Positions 44,260-56,279 of a stretch of DNA of 64,000 nt are shown here, piece after piece (within the stretch, counting starts at the first letter, position 1; the number at the start of each line of letters is the position of its first letter). Location: positions 44,764,001-44,828,000 of the forward strand of contig CM075943.1 of the NCBI GenBank assembly GCA_038030265.1. Direction: 5' to 3'. The position numbers and the translations under genes were made by a program. Below the pieces are notes generated by a model. It had not been told where the DNA came from. It worked only from the letters and a program-made list of their open reading frames with translations, and made no database searches. Origin of the DNA: Corythucha ciliata. Taxonomy: Eukaryota > Arthropoda > Insecta > Hemiptera > Tingidae.

Positions 44260-46240
44260 ATGAGTGATAAGGGAAAAAACTTGATTATTTCGGCCGCAAT
44301 GCTCAATATTACTGGGAAAAGAGTCTACCCCCAGGGAACCAAGGGTCGTGGAACCGATCCGGGACGCCAAGGAGGCTGGACGATGGGGCAGGTTCATCGG
44401 GTAGCCAGAATGCTGGGCCGATATCGGTACGGTAGGAATCTGGCACGGACGACGAAGGGTTCACGACTGTAGAGAGGCGCTAGCGAATAGGGCTAGAAGG
44501 CAAGTAGAAGAGGCAGCCAGACAGCCGCTCACGGGTTTTGAAGGGGAGGTTTGAAGAGAAGCTAGAAGAGTTAGAAAGCCTTCGGGCCATGAAGAGAGGG
44601 CGGTCGTCGTCTCAGCCCACTCCTCCGAGTGACAGAGGGGCGGCCCCCCTCAAGAGAACCAAACGGGGGGAAGAAGTGAATAAGGATTACGGCAAAAGAG
44701 CCAAATCCTCAACGAGCTCTAAGGTAGTAATGGTTAGGGCGAACGGGGAGGCCTTCAGTAATGAAGAGGCAGTTCTTGCTAGACGGTTTGTTTCTAGGGC
44801 GGTTTTGGCCTCCAAAAAGAAAATAAGGTTCGTAGACTCGGGGTTGGAACAGGATAGTAAGCTCTATGTTATGACACGTGGAAGCAAAGACTATGCTAAT
44901 GAACTACTGGGTATACTGCGGGGGCAGGCGGAAGAAAAGGGTTGGAAAAATTTTCGGCTATCAGAGCTCCCAATCCCGAAGAGGATCCAGGGAATCCTAA
45001 CCAGTTATGAGCTGACTAAAGATGAGCTCATACCGTGTATGGAGTCGGTCAACCCGGACATCAAACTGAAGTTCGAAGAATGGAAACTGGTGGGCTATGA
45101 CGCGGATGAGATGGGAAATAAAACGGTGGTAACTATTCAAGTACCGAAAGAGGATGCCGCCAAGGTAAAAGAAGTGGGGCATTTAGGAGTGGAGTTGACC
45201 AGAGTCAAGTTCTGGGTGCTCCGAAACAAATGGTTAGGGGAGGAAACGGACGGGGAGAGCGAAATAGAGGTCGACGAGGAACCGAGAGGTACCGAATCGA
45301 CGGGGGTACCGTGGAGAAAGAGCTCCTCCGCTCTCCGAGGGAGTAACGTGCGGGTTTTGCGGGTGAACGCCCAGCATAGCAAGACCGCCGCAGCCGACGT
45401 GGCGGTGATGCTGGGCAGACAAAGTTTTGACATCGGCCTTACACAGGAACCGTATGTTTACAATGGGAGGGTGAGGGGGTTAAATAACGCGAATTACGAG
45501 TTATTTTACGCGGGTGGAGAGGGAAGGCCTAGGGCATGCGTGTTAGTTGCGGTAGGCCTCAAGCCGAAGCCGCTGAGAGCATACGAGACTAGGGACTTGG
45601 TCTCGGTCGCCGTATGCGGCACGTTGCCAGGGGGAGGAAAGAAAAATGTCGTGCTGGCCTCTTGGTATAGTGGGGCGGAGAGCGGGGGATCCCAGAAAGC
45701 CTGGAACGGCTAAGGGATTATTGTAGCGCAACGGGTAGCCTCTTGGTAGTGGGAGCAGATGCCAATGCTCACCACTTAGCGTGGGGTTCCTCTGATACAA
45801 ACCGGCCTGGAGAGGAACTGATGGAAGATCTGGTAAAATTGGGTATGGTCGTGGAAAACGTCGGGGGGGAGCCTACATGCGTAGTGCGGAACAGACAGAC
45901 CCCCAGTCTTGGTACAACCGGGAGGTGGATTTCGGGGTGGAGGGTGGGAGACAGAGTAATAACTTCTGATCACAGGCCTATTTTGTTTGAGCTAGGTGAC
46001 AAGAAGGAGCTAAGCCTTCCTGTAAGGAACCCAAGAAGAACGGACTGGGACAAATTCTCAACTACGGTGGAGAACAGCCAAGGGGAAGTATTAAAACACA
46101 CCTTGGACGAAGAGGAGAAAGAGTTGAGCGAGAAGCTAATATCTGCTTTTCAGGTAGCCTGCCCGGAGAAGAAAATGAAGGGCACGGACACCCAGTGGTG
46201 GGAGGCCAGTCTCAGGAGAAAAAACAAATTATGAACGCGG
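44260..46240 (+). pseudogene. ORF1 (DUF4780-like) and endonuclease of the decayed non-LTR element
   Basis: A start at 44260 (MSDKGKNLIISAAMLNITGK) runs to a stop at 44472. After a frameshift, 44538-45713 is open. Its first part, with KKKIRFVDSGLEQDSKLYV, LPIPKRIQGILTSYELT and WKLVGYDADEMGNKTVVTIQ, resembles the DUF4780-type domain of insect non-LTR ORF1 proteins. Without a stop it continues into an endonuclease start, VRVLRVNAQHSKTAAADVAV with DIGLTQEPYV. The rest of the nuclease is in another frame: LLVVGADANAHHLAWGSSD and ITSDHRPILFEL. ORF1 and ORF2 are thus in one frame, perhaps through loss of a stop. Confidence 0.75.
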
Positions 46241-47931
46241 CGCTTAGACGGACCAAAAGAACCGAATTGGAGGTCAATTGGCTGGAATACAATCGGGCGA
46301 GGAAGGATTACAAAGAATCCATCCGAAGAGCGAAAAGGAAAGCATGGAGAACATTCTGCGAAGCAGTCGAAGGGGCGAGTGAGACAGCTCGGCTAAGTCG
46401 AATAGTCAGGGACGAAAGGAGGGAGAAGCTCGGTACTATCACCTCGCAAACGGGGGAAGTATTTATAGGTAATATCGAAATATTGGAGCAAGTGTTTAAT
46501 GTGCATTTTCCAGGATGTAGGGAGGAGGCCATTGTCCCCAATAGACACGGCCCTCTGGACTGCGAAATGGTCAGCCGGTGCCGCGATATAATTAGCAAAC
46601 AACGGTTCGACTAGGCGCTGAAATCCATGGGGTCCTACAAAGCGGCGGGATACGACGGAATTTTCCCCTGCCTACTCTAGAGAGCGGGCGGGTGGGCCCA
46701 GGCAAGAATACGGGAGGTTTTTGTAAGAAGTTTGGCCGCAGGACAGGTACCGACAGAGTGGAAACGTGTGAGAGTAATTTTCATACCTAAAGGTGGTGGG
46801 AGGCATGATAAAGCGGATAATTTTAGAGCCCATAAGTTCGGTTATGATAAAATTGATGGAGATGGATGTGTACATTAGGGAGCGTGTAGAGAGGAGAAAG
46901 ACACTTCACCCGCGGCAGCATGCTTATAGGACAGGGAGGTCCACGGACTCTGCCCTGGGGGAACTAGTGGTCAGGTTGGAGGAGACGTTGGCTCAAAAGG
47001 AGTATGCTTTGGCACTATTCTTAGACATCGAGGGGGCTTTCAATCAAGTATCGTTTGGGAGCATAATGGAAGCTCTAGAACTTTTTAGGGTAGAGCCAGT
47101 GCTGAAAAACTAGATAGGACACGCATTGAGACACAGGTGGGTCTCAGCGGAATTAGGGTGGGAGGGGTGGAGAGGAGAGCCAGCAAGGGAACCCCCCAAG
47201 GCTCAAGCCTCTCTCCTCTCCTATGGATAATGGTAGTGGATGGATTAATTAGGTTACTGGAAAGCGAAGGCTTTTATACCCAGTTCTTTGCCGACGATGG
47301 GGTGATAGTCATTAGGGGGAAAGACCTATCGACGCTTTGTGCCCTGATGAGGCAGGCGATTTGGTTAGTGAATGGATGGTGTGAACCTAGAGGCTTGAGG
47401 ATAAACCCGAAAAAGATGAAGCTGGTACTTTTTACCAGGAGAAGGGTTATGCGGGGGTTAGAACCCATATGTTACAAGGGGGAGGAGATCGTTTTGGCGC
47501 TGGAAGTAAAGTATTTGGGGGTATGGTTGGACCGTCGGTTAAAATGGTCCGCCCACACCAGGGAAGTGCAAGGCAAGGCGGTAAACGCCTTTCATCAAAT
47601 AAGAAGAATAGTTGGGAAGACGTGGGGACTAACCCCGGGAACGACCTATTGGTTATATACGGGGGTAATAAGGCCTAGGATCTTATCCGGGGCGGTAGTA
47701 TGGTGGAAGGCGGCCAGTAAGGCCTCGAATGCAAGTAAGCTGGACAGGATTCAGAGACTGGCGTGTCATGCAGTGTTAGGAGCGTTTGGAACGACACCAA
47801 CTAGGCCGATGGAAGTAATACTGGGGCTAAGACCCTTGAGCCTAGAGATCAAGGTGCGGGCCAAGGAGGCAGCTTACAGGATGGGCTGTTTAAGTGGGCA
47901 GAGATCAAACAGTGAGGGGGGGGGAGAATAG
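46195..47931 (+). pseudogene. Reverse transcriptase of the decayed non-LTR element
   Basis: The linker frame 46195-46614 has RKDYKESIRRAKRKAWRTFC, as in the segment between nuclease and RT. RT blocks then appear in shifting frames: VIFIPKGGG, HPRQHAYRTGRSTDSALGEL, LALFLDIEGAFNQVSFGSI, KGTPQGSSLSPLLWIMVVDG and the catalytic box TQFFADDGVIVIRG, followed by VKYLGVWLDRRLKWS. Stops after about 46614 and 47113 and several frameshifts make it non-functional. The wording (EGAFN, QGSSLSPLLW, FADD) is of the jockey/LOA/R1 type. Confidence 0.85.
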
Positions 47932-47948
47932 GAGATGTTCAGAAGTTC

Positions 47949-48640
47949 ATGAATGAAGTCGCCCCCAAGACCAAGATGAGATCTGATCAGGTAGCACAGT
48001 TTACGGATTTTGAGACATCAATCCTAATTAAGCTGAGCGTAGGGTACGGAAGGGGAAGCAATCCGGATGCAGACGACCATACGGTTCTAAAGTGTTACAC
48101 GGATGGTTCGAGACTGGAAAATGAGGGGGGGGGGCGATCAGGGGCGGGCATTTACGTGCCCGACCAGATGTTTGAGGAGAGCATCACGCTTGGGACACAA
48201 GCGACCGTGTTTCAAACGGAAGTAATAGCGATTGAGGCATGTGCAATGGAACTGGGAAAAAGGGGGACAACAGACAGGCGAATAACGATATACTCCGACA
48301 GCCGGGTCGCCCTCGATGCTATAGCCAGACCGGTAGTAAAATCCGGGGTGGTAGCAAGCTGCAGGAGAAGTATCAGAGAATCAGTAGAAAAGGGGAACGA
48401 AGTGACCTTAGGTTGGGTGCCGGGTCATGTGGGTGTACCGGGCAACGAGAAGGCTGATGAGTTGGCGAAAAAGGAGGCCTCGACCCAATATGTGGGACCG
48501 GAACCCGTTTCGGGGGTGACAAAAGAGTCTGGTTTGGGAGAGATCAAAAGATGGGCAATAGGCCGCGCTCAGGCGATATGGGAAGAGGAAACCCACTGCC
48601 GGCAGGCAAGAGAAGGCATCAAGGGCTCGGCCGATCTCAA
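47949..48640 (+). pseudogene. RNase H domain of the decayed non-LTR element
   Basis: The frame has CYTDGSRLENEGG, FQTEVIAIEACAMEL, TIYSDSRVALDAIA and WVPGHVGVPGNEKADELAKK, which supply the catalytic D, E, D and D of RNase H. Beyond about 48640 the open frame continues only by chance, because the sequence there is the complement of a CR1-like RT. The usual C-terminal zinc knuckle is absent. Confidence 0.82.
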
Positions 48641-49476
48641 CACCAGCATGGTGGATTATACGGGCATTGAGTCCATATCCATCGTTGGTATTTGGCAGCT
48701 TAAGACTGAGAATAGCCCCAAAGAACTGTTCCACTGAGAAGTCCTCAAACGAAAATAGTTGCGTTGTGTTACACGTACTGGGTAGGAAGCGCTCGAAACC
48801 CTTATCCGATATAGGCAGGTCACGAGTCATGTCAGCCGCGACATTGATGAGGTAGCCGTTAATGGAATCCGGATCATGCACATCACCCGAAGAGGGACGG
48901 AGCTCTGTATGCACGTTGCGTAGTTCACCCTTTACGATACGCAAGGCTTCATGAGTCTTGTTTTCCGAGGACTAAATAATCTCATCATTATACTTGATTT
49001 TGGCTATTTTAAGGCTTTTCCTATATTCTTTCCGAGCGCCGCTCTCCAACGCACCACATTAGCTGATTCTGATTTCTCCAAACGCAAGAGCCGAGCACAA
49101 ACCTCGTTTTTCTTTTTTAGCTCGGGTGTGTACCCACGGTAGTTTCCTGACTGTTCGAACTCCTCCTCGTCTCCTCTCTCTCTAAGGACAACATGAATCA
49201 GCCAACCCTCAAGAAGGTAGTAGAAGGGGAAGAAAAGTATCAAAGGCCTCCCCTGAAGAGGCATTGTACACGCTCAACCACACGCCTGGAGTAGCAAGAG
49301 CATTTCTGAAGGAGCAGATCTCCGGTGGACCCTGAAGGCGACGGAAAACGTACTCTGAGTGACTCCCACGCAGATCAGCTCCAATTTTCTGAGCTCTTGA
49401 GAGCTTTGAGAGTGTTAATTGAAAAAAGTCGTTTCGCTAATTGTCGCAGCGGGGTTCTGAACGTTATCAAAACGAG
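48640..49476 (-). pseudogene. CR1-like ORF2, linker and start of RT
   Basis: On the minus strand, after stops, the frames show SGNYRGYTPELKKKNEVC and SANVVRWRAALGKNIGKAL (the linker after the endonuclease). Then come INGYLINVAADMTRDL and LFSFEDFSVEQFFGAILSLK with NARIIHHAG, the region leading into RT. The sequence is cut at about 48640, before RT block 1, by the plus-strand element. The endonuclease is missing, since ORF1 (53233-53056) connects almost directly to this part once the hAT-like element is removed. Confidence 0.65.
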
Positions 49477-49484
49477 TTATGGTA
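49477..49484. repeat. Target-site duplication TTATGGTA, left copy
   Basis: TTATGGTA precedes the hAT-like element and is identical to 53056-53063 after it. An 8-bp duplication is the hallmark of hAT transposition. Together with CAGTGGCGGATCC and GGATCCGCGCCTG ends it fixes the borders to the base. Confidence 0.93.
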
Positions 49485-52400
49485 CAGTGGCGGATCCAAG
49501 GGAGGGGCCACAGGGGCCATGCCCCTCCCTTGTGCAAAAAAAAATTATCAAAACCTCCTCCAAAATCCCATCGAGAAGGGGTGATTACCTCTAATTTTAG
49601 GATCATTTCAACAGAGGCTCAAGGGTCAGAGGTTCGCGAGAGGCGCGAAATTCTAAGTTATTTAAGGGAAAAACTCTCGCGAATGGCCTTCACTGAGGGG
49701 AAAATTGACGTCGTGGAACGCGACCACGTCAAGGGATAAATTTATGCGTAAGGGCCAAGGGCAAACTTTTAGCGAAACGTTACATTGTAGGGGAAAAACT
49801 CTTTCGAAAGGCCGCGGCACAACGAGTAAACTATACGCAAAATGCCCCACGGCGGGCAAAACGAAACATTCGGAAAAACACTCACGTGAATCTCCACATT
49901 CAAGGCGTTCATTTACGTCAAGGGCAACACATATGCGAAACGCTTCACCAAGAGCAATGTTAAGGTGACATTATTGTATATTTTATAAAAAAACTCGTCG
50001 GTATCACGAAAAAATGGGCAACTTCATAACGAAATTGTCTGTTTTATGAGAAAACTTTCAATTTTGTAAGGCATCTTAAGCTTATGAGCATAATGGTTGA
50101 TTTAATGAGGAAATTTTCAGTCTAAAAGGCGTCAATTTGATGAGTATATTGTCAGTTTGATAAGCTAATATTCAATTTTATGAAGGAAATGACATATTAT
50201 TGTATGAGGAACTGTCAATAGGTATAATGAGAAAATTGCCCTTTTTGAATGAATTTCCAATTTTGTAAGGAAATTGTTAGTTCGAATTGGAAATTGTTAC
50301 TTTCAAGAGGAAACCGTAAATTTTCTAGGAATCGTGAATTTTAGGACGAAATTTTCAGTTTCACGAGGAAATATTTAAATTGACCTTTTTATAAGCGCAT
50401 TATCAATTTAATTAAAATTTTTTGTCAATTTGAAGCTAAAATTGTCAATTTAACATGGAAATTGTAACTCATTTTCAATGATTTAGTTATGGTCCTTCGA
50501 ACTTATTAATTTTGTCCCATGACTAATTGTTAACACAGTAATTGGTGATCGTTTATTTTGGATTTAAACTTATCATTTTTAATATGAATAGCCCATTATA
50601 CGCGGAAATGACCAATTTTAAGAGTGAATTGTCAATTTTATATGTAAATTATTAATTTTACAGGGAAATTGACAATTTTATGAGGAAATTGTCAATTTTA
50701 TGAGGAAATTATCAATTTTATGAGGTAATTGTCAATTTTATGAAGAAATTGTCCATTTTACAGGGAAATGGTCAATTTTTGAGAAAATTGTCAATTATAT
50801 GAGGAAGTTGTCCGTTTTATGAGGAAATTGTCTCTTTTATGAGGAAATTGTCACTTTTATGGGGAAATTGTCAATTTTATGAGGAATTTTTTTATTTAAT
50901 GGTGAAATTGTCAATTTTATATGAGGAAATTGTCAATTTTATGAGAATTGTCAATTTTATGAGGAAATTGTCAATTTTATGAGGAAATTGTCCGTTTTAT
51001 GAGAAAATTGTCAATTTTATGAGGAAATCGTCAATTTTATGGGGATATTGTATGCTTTATAAGGAAATTGTCAAGTATATGAGGAAACGGTGAATTTTAT
51101 CAGAAAACTCAATTATATGAGGAAATTGTCAATTTTTAGAGTAAATTGTCGCCTTCAGGAGGAAGTAATGGTCACACGGGGAAATTGGCAGTTTTATGAG
51201 GAAATGATGACGTTATGAGGAAATTGTCTACTTTATGAGGAAATTGCCTATTTTGTGGGGAAATTGTCGATTTTATGAGGGAATGGAATATGTTACAAGG
51301 AAATTGACAATGTTATGAAGAAATAATCAATTTATTGGGAAATTGTCAATTTTATGAGGAAATTGTCCATTCTATGGGGAAATTGTCAATTTTACTAGGA
51401 AATTGTCAATTCTATGAGGAAATTGTACATGTTATAAGGAAATTTTCAATTTTATGCAGAAATAATCAATTTTACAGGGCAATTGTCAATTTTATGAGGA
51501 AATAGTCAATATTATGAGGAAATTGTCAATTTTATGAGGTAATTGTCAATTTTATGAAGAAATTGTCTATTTTAACAGGAAATGGTCAATTTTATGAGAA
51601 AATTGTCAATTATATGAGGAAGTTGTCCGTTTTATGAGGAAATTGTCTCTTTTATGAGGAAATTGTCACTTTTATGGGGAAATTGTCAATTTTATGAGGA
51701 AATAATAAATTTTATGAGGAATGTTTTTATTTTATGGTGAAATTGTCCGTTTTATGAGGAAATTGTCTCTTTTATGAGGAAATTGTCACTTTTATGGGGA
51801 AATTGTCAATTTTATGAGGAAATAATAAATTTTATGAGGAATGTTTTTATTTTATGAGGAAATTGTCCGTTTTATGAGAAAATTGTCAATTTTATAAGGA
51901 AATCGTCAATTTTATGGGGATATTGTATGCTTTATAAGGAAATTGTCAATTATATGAGGAAATGGTGAATTTTATCAGAAAACTCAATTATATGAGGAAA
52001 TTGTCAATTTTTAGAGTAAATTGTCGCCTTTAGGAGGAAGTAATGGTCACTTTTACGGGGAAATTGGCAGTTTTATGAGGAAGTGATGACGTTATGAGGA
52101 AATTGTCTACTTTATGAGGAAATTTACAGTTTTATGAAAAAATTGTCAATTTTATGAGGAAATTGCCTATTTTGTGGGGAAATTGTCGATTTTATGAGGG
52201 AATGGTATATGTTACAAGGAAATTGACAATATTATGAAGAAATAATCAGTTTATTGGGAAACTGTCAATTTTACGAGGAAATTGTCCATTCTATGGGGAA
52301 ATTGTCAATTTTACTAGGAAATTGTCAATTCTATGAGGAAATTGTATATGTTATAAGGAAATTCTCAATTTTATGCAGAAATAATCAATTTTACAGGGCA

Positions 52401-53055
52401 ATTGTCAATTTTATGCAGAAATAATCAATTTTACACGGCAATTGTCAATTTTATGCAGAAATAATCAATTTTACAGGGCAATTGTCAATTTTATGAGGAA
52501 ATTGTCCATTGTATGAGGAAATTGTCAATTCTATGAGGAAATTTTCAATTTTATGAGCAAATCGTCAATTTCATGTGGAGACTGTCAATTTTATCAACGG
52601 CCAATTTGGGTAAATTTGTTTGCCATTAAACCAACTTTGCTGGGAGGCCTATTTCAGTGACCGATTGCGCCAATTTTGCGCACAAAGAACCGTTTTTTGC
52701 TGGTTTCACCGTAATTTCCTGGATTTCGCTCGCCAAAAAACCAAATTTTGAGGGTTAGAATCACAGCGCTAGCCGTGGGACATAAGAGCTTCCCCTCCAC
52801 CAGGTCGCTGAGTTAACTTCATTCGGCGGGAGGCATATTTTTGCCAAACTAATAGTTCACGTTACGTTGAATGTTGTTGTTTTTTTTTTTTTTCACTTTT
52901 CCAGCCTTTGGGTTTCCTTAATTTTCCAATTATCAGTGATTAAGACCATTGAAAACTGTGTCTGTCTAGCAACTGTGTGGTATATTTCTAGGGGAGGGGG
53001 CCGGATGGACTCATAATATGGCCCCCTCCTCAAGCTGACTCTGGATCCGCGCCTG
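49485..53055 (+). mobile_element. Complete minisatellite-bearing hAT-like non-autonomous element, copy 2
   Basis: This 3571-bp element starts CAGTGGCGGATCC and ends GGATCCGCGCCTG. These are 13-bp inverted ends with mismatches, backed by GGGGCC and GGCCCC just inside, and flanked by the perfect duplication TTATGGTA. Left unique part: about 49485-50580. Right unique part: 52590-53055. In between lies a 20-bp minisatellite. No transposase is encoded. The same unique ends in copy 1 show that this is a family and not one accidental array. It interrupts a minus-strand CR1-like ORF1. The hAT assignment rests on the TSD length and the CAG...CTG ends. Confidence 0.9.
50580..52590. repeat. 20-bp minisatellite inside hAT-like copy 2
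   Basis: The unit is again GAGGAAATTGTCAATTTTAT. A longer block with GAAGTTGTCCGTTTTATGAG and CTCTTTTATGAGG recurs at about 50807 and 51612 and in part at 51747. The larger duplicated blocks are not the same as those in copy 1, so the internal arrays have been rearranged independently. Confidence 0.9.
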
Positions 53056-53233
53056 TTATGGTACCCACAGATATTTGGGAAAATTTAGTGTAGCGTTTAG
53101 AACAACTATTGTGGAACTTGGAGTCACAATTATCGCAGCAGACAAACTGACTTTTGACGGCCGAGTGCCACAATTTGCAGAAGAAAGCGAGGTTTCCCCC
53201 AGGAGATTCGCTGTCGCTCATTTTCACCATCAT
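53056..53233 (-). pseudogene. CR1-like ORF1, N-terminal PHD-like finger, split by the hAT-like element
   Basis: The minus strand starts MMVKMSDSESPGGNLAFFCK. It then has W-HSAVKSQFVCCDNC and FHNSCSKRYTKFSQ, a C..CxxC..FHxxC zinc finger like that of the CR1-type ORF1 at 23985. At 53056 it runs into the hAT-like end. If one copy of the duplication and the element are removed, the frame continues for about 20 residues into 49476-49425 and then meets a TAA. ORF1 was already shortened or decayed. Confidence 0.65.
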
Positions 53234-53239
53234 TCAATT

Positions 53240-56035
53240 TAATTATCACGCGCAGAAATTTGTTTTATTAGTGAGTAATAACAATATGCGTCCAACAACT
53301 TATTAAGGCCCTGAGATCTCAAGCTGTATGCTACGAGCAATTCCAGGTAGTGCTAGACTATGCATAGGCACCGGGCTCTCCCCAACAACAACAAGAAACG
53401 AATGAAAGTTGAGAAAATTCCACCTTCTCTTACAACCCCTTGAGCAACTTCAACGTTCAAACCTGCATAATTCAGCGCGTTCATACATTCAGGGGAGAAT
53501 TGTTTGAAGCGCATAATACAAACACCTGCACCTTCCCCTTATACCTCACAAACTCCGTTCTCACAAGCATCCCAATTACACTGAAGGACCTGTCATTAGC
53601 ACCGTTCTAAAACGAACAGAAAGGTCATTAACCCGAGGGGGAGAAATTGATTTGCACCCTTGACGGTGTATACAAAATGTCAAATACAAAAATTGATGTG
53701 CGTCAATAAAACATCCCATCAGTCATCGGTTTCGACGACAACCTGTTTCAAAGATTTCAGTTATGTTTCTCCTGCACAATTAAAACAACCGCAAACCGAT
53801 AAAATCCCTCCCCTCCCCCCAAGGACAGTAGAAAGGGGGTTAGAATGTTAACATTAAAAATCCTTCCGATCTGGGAAAGTTATTGTAAGGATAGGAACAA
53901 AAATTATGTAATAATGAATTGACCCAGAGCGCTCGTGGTTACGGAAGAGAAAGTGGCACGCACTTGATATCACACAGGCTCTCCAACCGACAAAACCAAG
54001 ATTTTCTTTACGTGTTATTAAGTGAAGAACTTGAATGAAAAATAAAAATAAACCAAAGTTCAACTTTAAGGGGGAAGTGGAGGGGCGGTCGGCTCCCCAA
54101 ACCGAGCTTTCAATTTTGGGTCCTCACGCCTCAAAAATGAAGGGCGAACCACTGGGTCAGTTTCAACTGATGATGTTGTGGGGTGGTGGTGATGAGGGGG
54201 CGTTATTAGAAGAAAACGGCCAAAAATCGGTTTTAAAGCTCAAAGAAATCCACGTGTATCCCTCAGTCAGGAACTGAGGAATAATTAAAATCCCTCCGTG
54301 GAGGATCATTGCCCTGGGAATGTTTAATCAAGTTGTTTGCAATGATGATAAATTGGTAAACTGAATTAACAATTTACTCCGGATAATATTCAGAGTTGGA
54401 AAATAAAGGCGTTGCCCATGGAGGAAGGTGTTCTCTCCGGCTTTTCTTCTCATCTTCCCCACCAACCTCCCACTCCCACTTCAGTGAGAGTCCCAAAACC
54501 CTTTTTCCTTCAAGTTAATTAACAGTCAAGCGTTATTCATTTATGCTAATGTATTCCCTTAGTACTGAGAAAAGTTTTATTTACTTCGAATTAAGTCAAG
54601 TTTTTCTCACTTGGGCGATACTGGTATAGCACAGGAGAGGGCAGAAAAGGTCACGGTGACGGGGTGGGTGGAGGGCTTTAAATGCAAGTAGTATGACTGT
54701 GAGATACGTGAAAAATGTGGGAAAGGTTGGTTGAAAAGCTTCTAAGCGTTTTTTTTTTTTATTTACAAAATATCGAAAAAACCAACAATGAAACTCTTGG
54801 ATACCGCTGGGCGGAGGATTGAGAGCTTTTCGTACTATAAAGGGCAGCTAAGCTTTTAAGCAGCGTTTCAATTTGGCACACGAGGAGAAATGTGATAGGA
54901 GGGATGAAGTAAACGGTGATGTATATTATTATATTTTGTTTTCGACTAACGTGGAATTTACCAGACAACGTGAATCGACCCCCCCCCCCCACCAATCCCA
55001 CTGTTTTTCGTACATTTATTCTTCATAATTATTGTAACATTTAATTTTATTCATGTTCATCCTATTCGATAAATTCAAAAAGCGTTCGTTCTACATAATT
55101 AAAAGCCGCGCACACAAACATGAGTAATAAGTATTGACCCGCAACACTTCACCGCTTTGCAGACTGATATTTCATAAAAAGAGAAAAACGCCCAGAGTGA
55201 GATAGCTTCGCAGCACACTGAAAAGTTCTTCTGATCTCCTTGAAATGCGGGTTTATTTTCTGGCAAACTTCCAGAAAATCTCTCTCTTTGCTCTTCAGGG
55301 TTTTGTAGGATAAAACCACTGGCACACACACACACCCACCCACAGTTCGCACTATTTAAAAATGAAGGGATGAGAGGGAAAGAAAAGCGATTGATGATGA
55401 TGGTTGCAAGGTGTGTGTGAGTGTTGCTGGCAGGGGGAGGGGTGGAGCCCCTCATTGATTTTTGTTCAATGAGCGGCGATTGTGGTTGGGGAGGGGTGTT
55501 ATAAACTTTCCAGCCCAAAGTTTCGCCGGTGTTTAATATGGAAAAGTTTTAACCTCCCCGCCCACCCCCAAACACCACCACCCACATTCATATACATCAA
55601 TCATTCTTCGTGCACTCACCTCGATGGTTCTAGAGAAGTTTTTCCAACAGCGTCCGTGGGATAATCGTGGAGATGACTCGCAAATTTCAATTTTTCACGG
55701 CCAGAATTGCCAGATTGGTCAACAAAAAGCTTTTTGGGATAATTCTGGTGGATATTATGCGCCGCTAAGATCGAGAAAGTGCTCAAAAGTTCAAGCAAAA
55801 TACACGCATCATCTCATTAGCCGTAAAATGTATCTAAAATTCCCAGAGATTCAGAGATACAAGTTCAAAAAAGCTATGTCTCAACTTGTTCGCTTTTGTC
55901 TTCATCTTTCAATTCAACACGCCTTTCCAACTTTCAACGACGCATGCACGCAATTTCTGATATCCTTCCAGTTTTTTGACGCATGCAATAGCGCATTCCT
56001 GACGTTCAAAACACACCGAGCGCTATGACGCACGC
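53240..56035. other. Non-coding stretch without recognisable gene
   Basis: No domain or convincing splice structure was found. A CA/CCCA microsatellite lies at about 55322-55345 and a C run at 54979-54988. A 134-aa open frame at 55624-56028 shows no known motif, and its second half overlaps loosely repeated GACGCATGCA words, so I do not call it a gene. Confidence 0.5.
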
Positions 56036-56279
56036 AAAAAGGCCACAAATAGGGACACAGCTAAACTGAACGTTCGGACCTCAAAATTGCAATAACTGAC
56101 GATTTGGAGCGTTAAAATATCCACAAAATATATTCACGCCCTATGTTGGCCTGAAATGCCTATGCTGACAGTTAACGCCGTAAAAATGGGCCAAACTGAA
56201 TGAGCTACTTTAGTTTTTTGAACCTGTCGATCTGGTTAAAAACAGCTAAAGCAATGACTTTAGGTTTTTGATAAAGCGT

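Larger units (their letters stand above)
44115..48640 (+). mobile_element. Decayed RNase-H-bearing non-LTR retrotransposon
   Basis: ORF1, endonuclease, RT and RNase H occur in order on the plus strand, spread over several frames with stops. The leader before 44260 is GC-balanced and contains no motif. Homology ends abruptly inside or just after RNase H at about 48640, where a minus-strand CR1-like sequence begins, so the 3' end is lost. This is unusual, since 5' truncation is the normal outcome; a later deletion or rearrangement is likely. Confidence 0.8.

Noticed and set aside
48408..48640. Second half of the 178-aa minus-strand frame
   Set aside because: Only the part upstream of 48640 is CR1-like. 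The rest is the complement of the RNase H domain of the neighbouring plus-strand element.
55624..56028. 134-aa open frame as a gene
   Set aside because: No motif, no splice or poly(A) context, and its second half runs over loosely repeated GACGCATGCA words.
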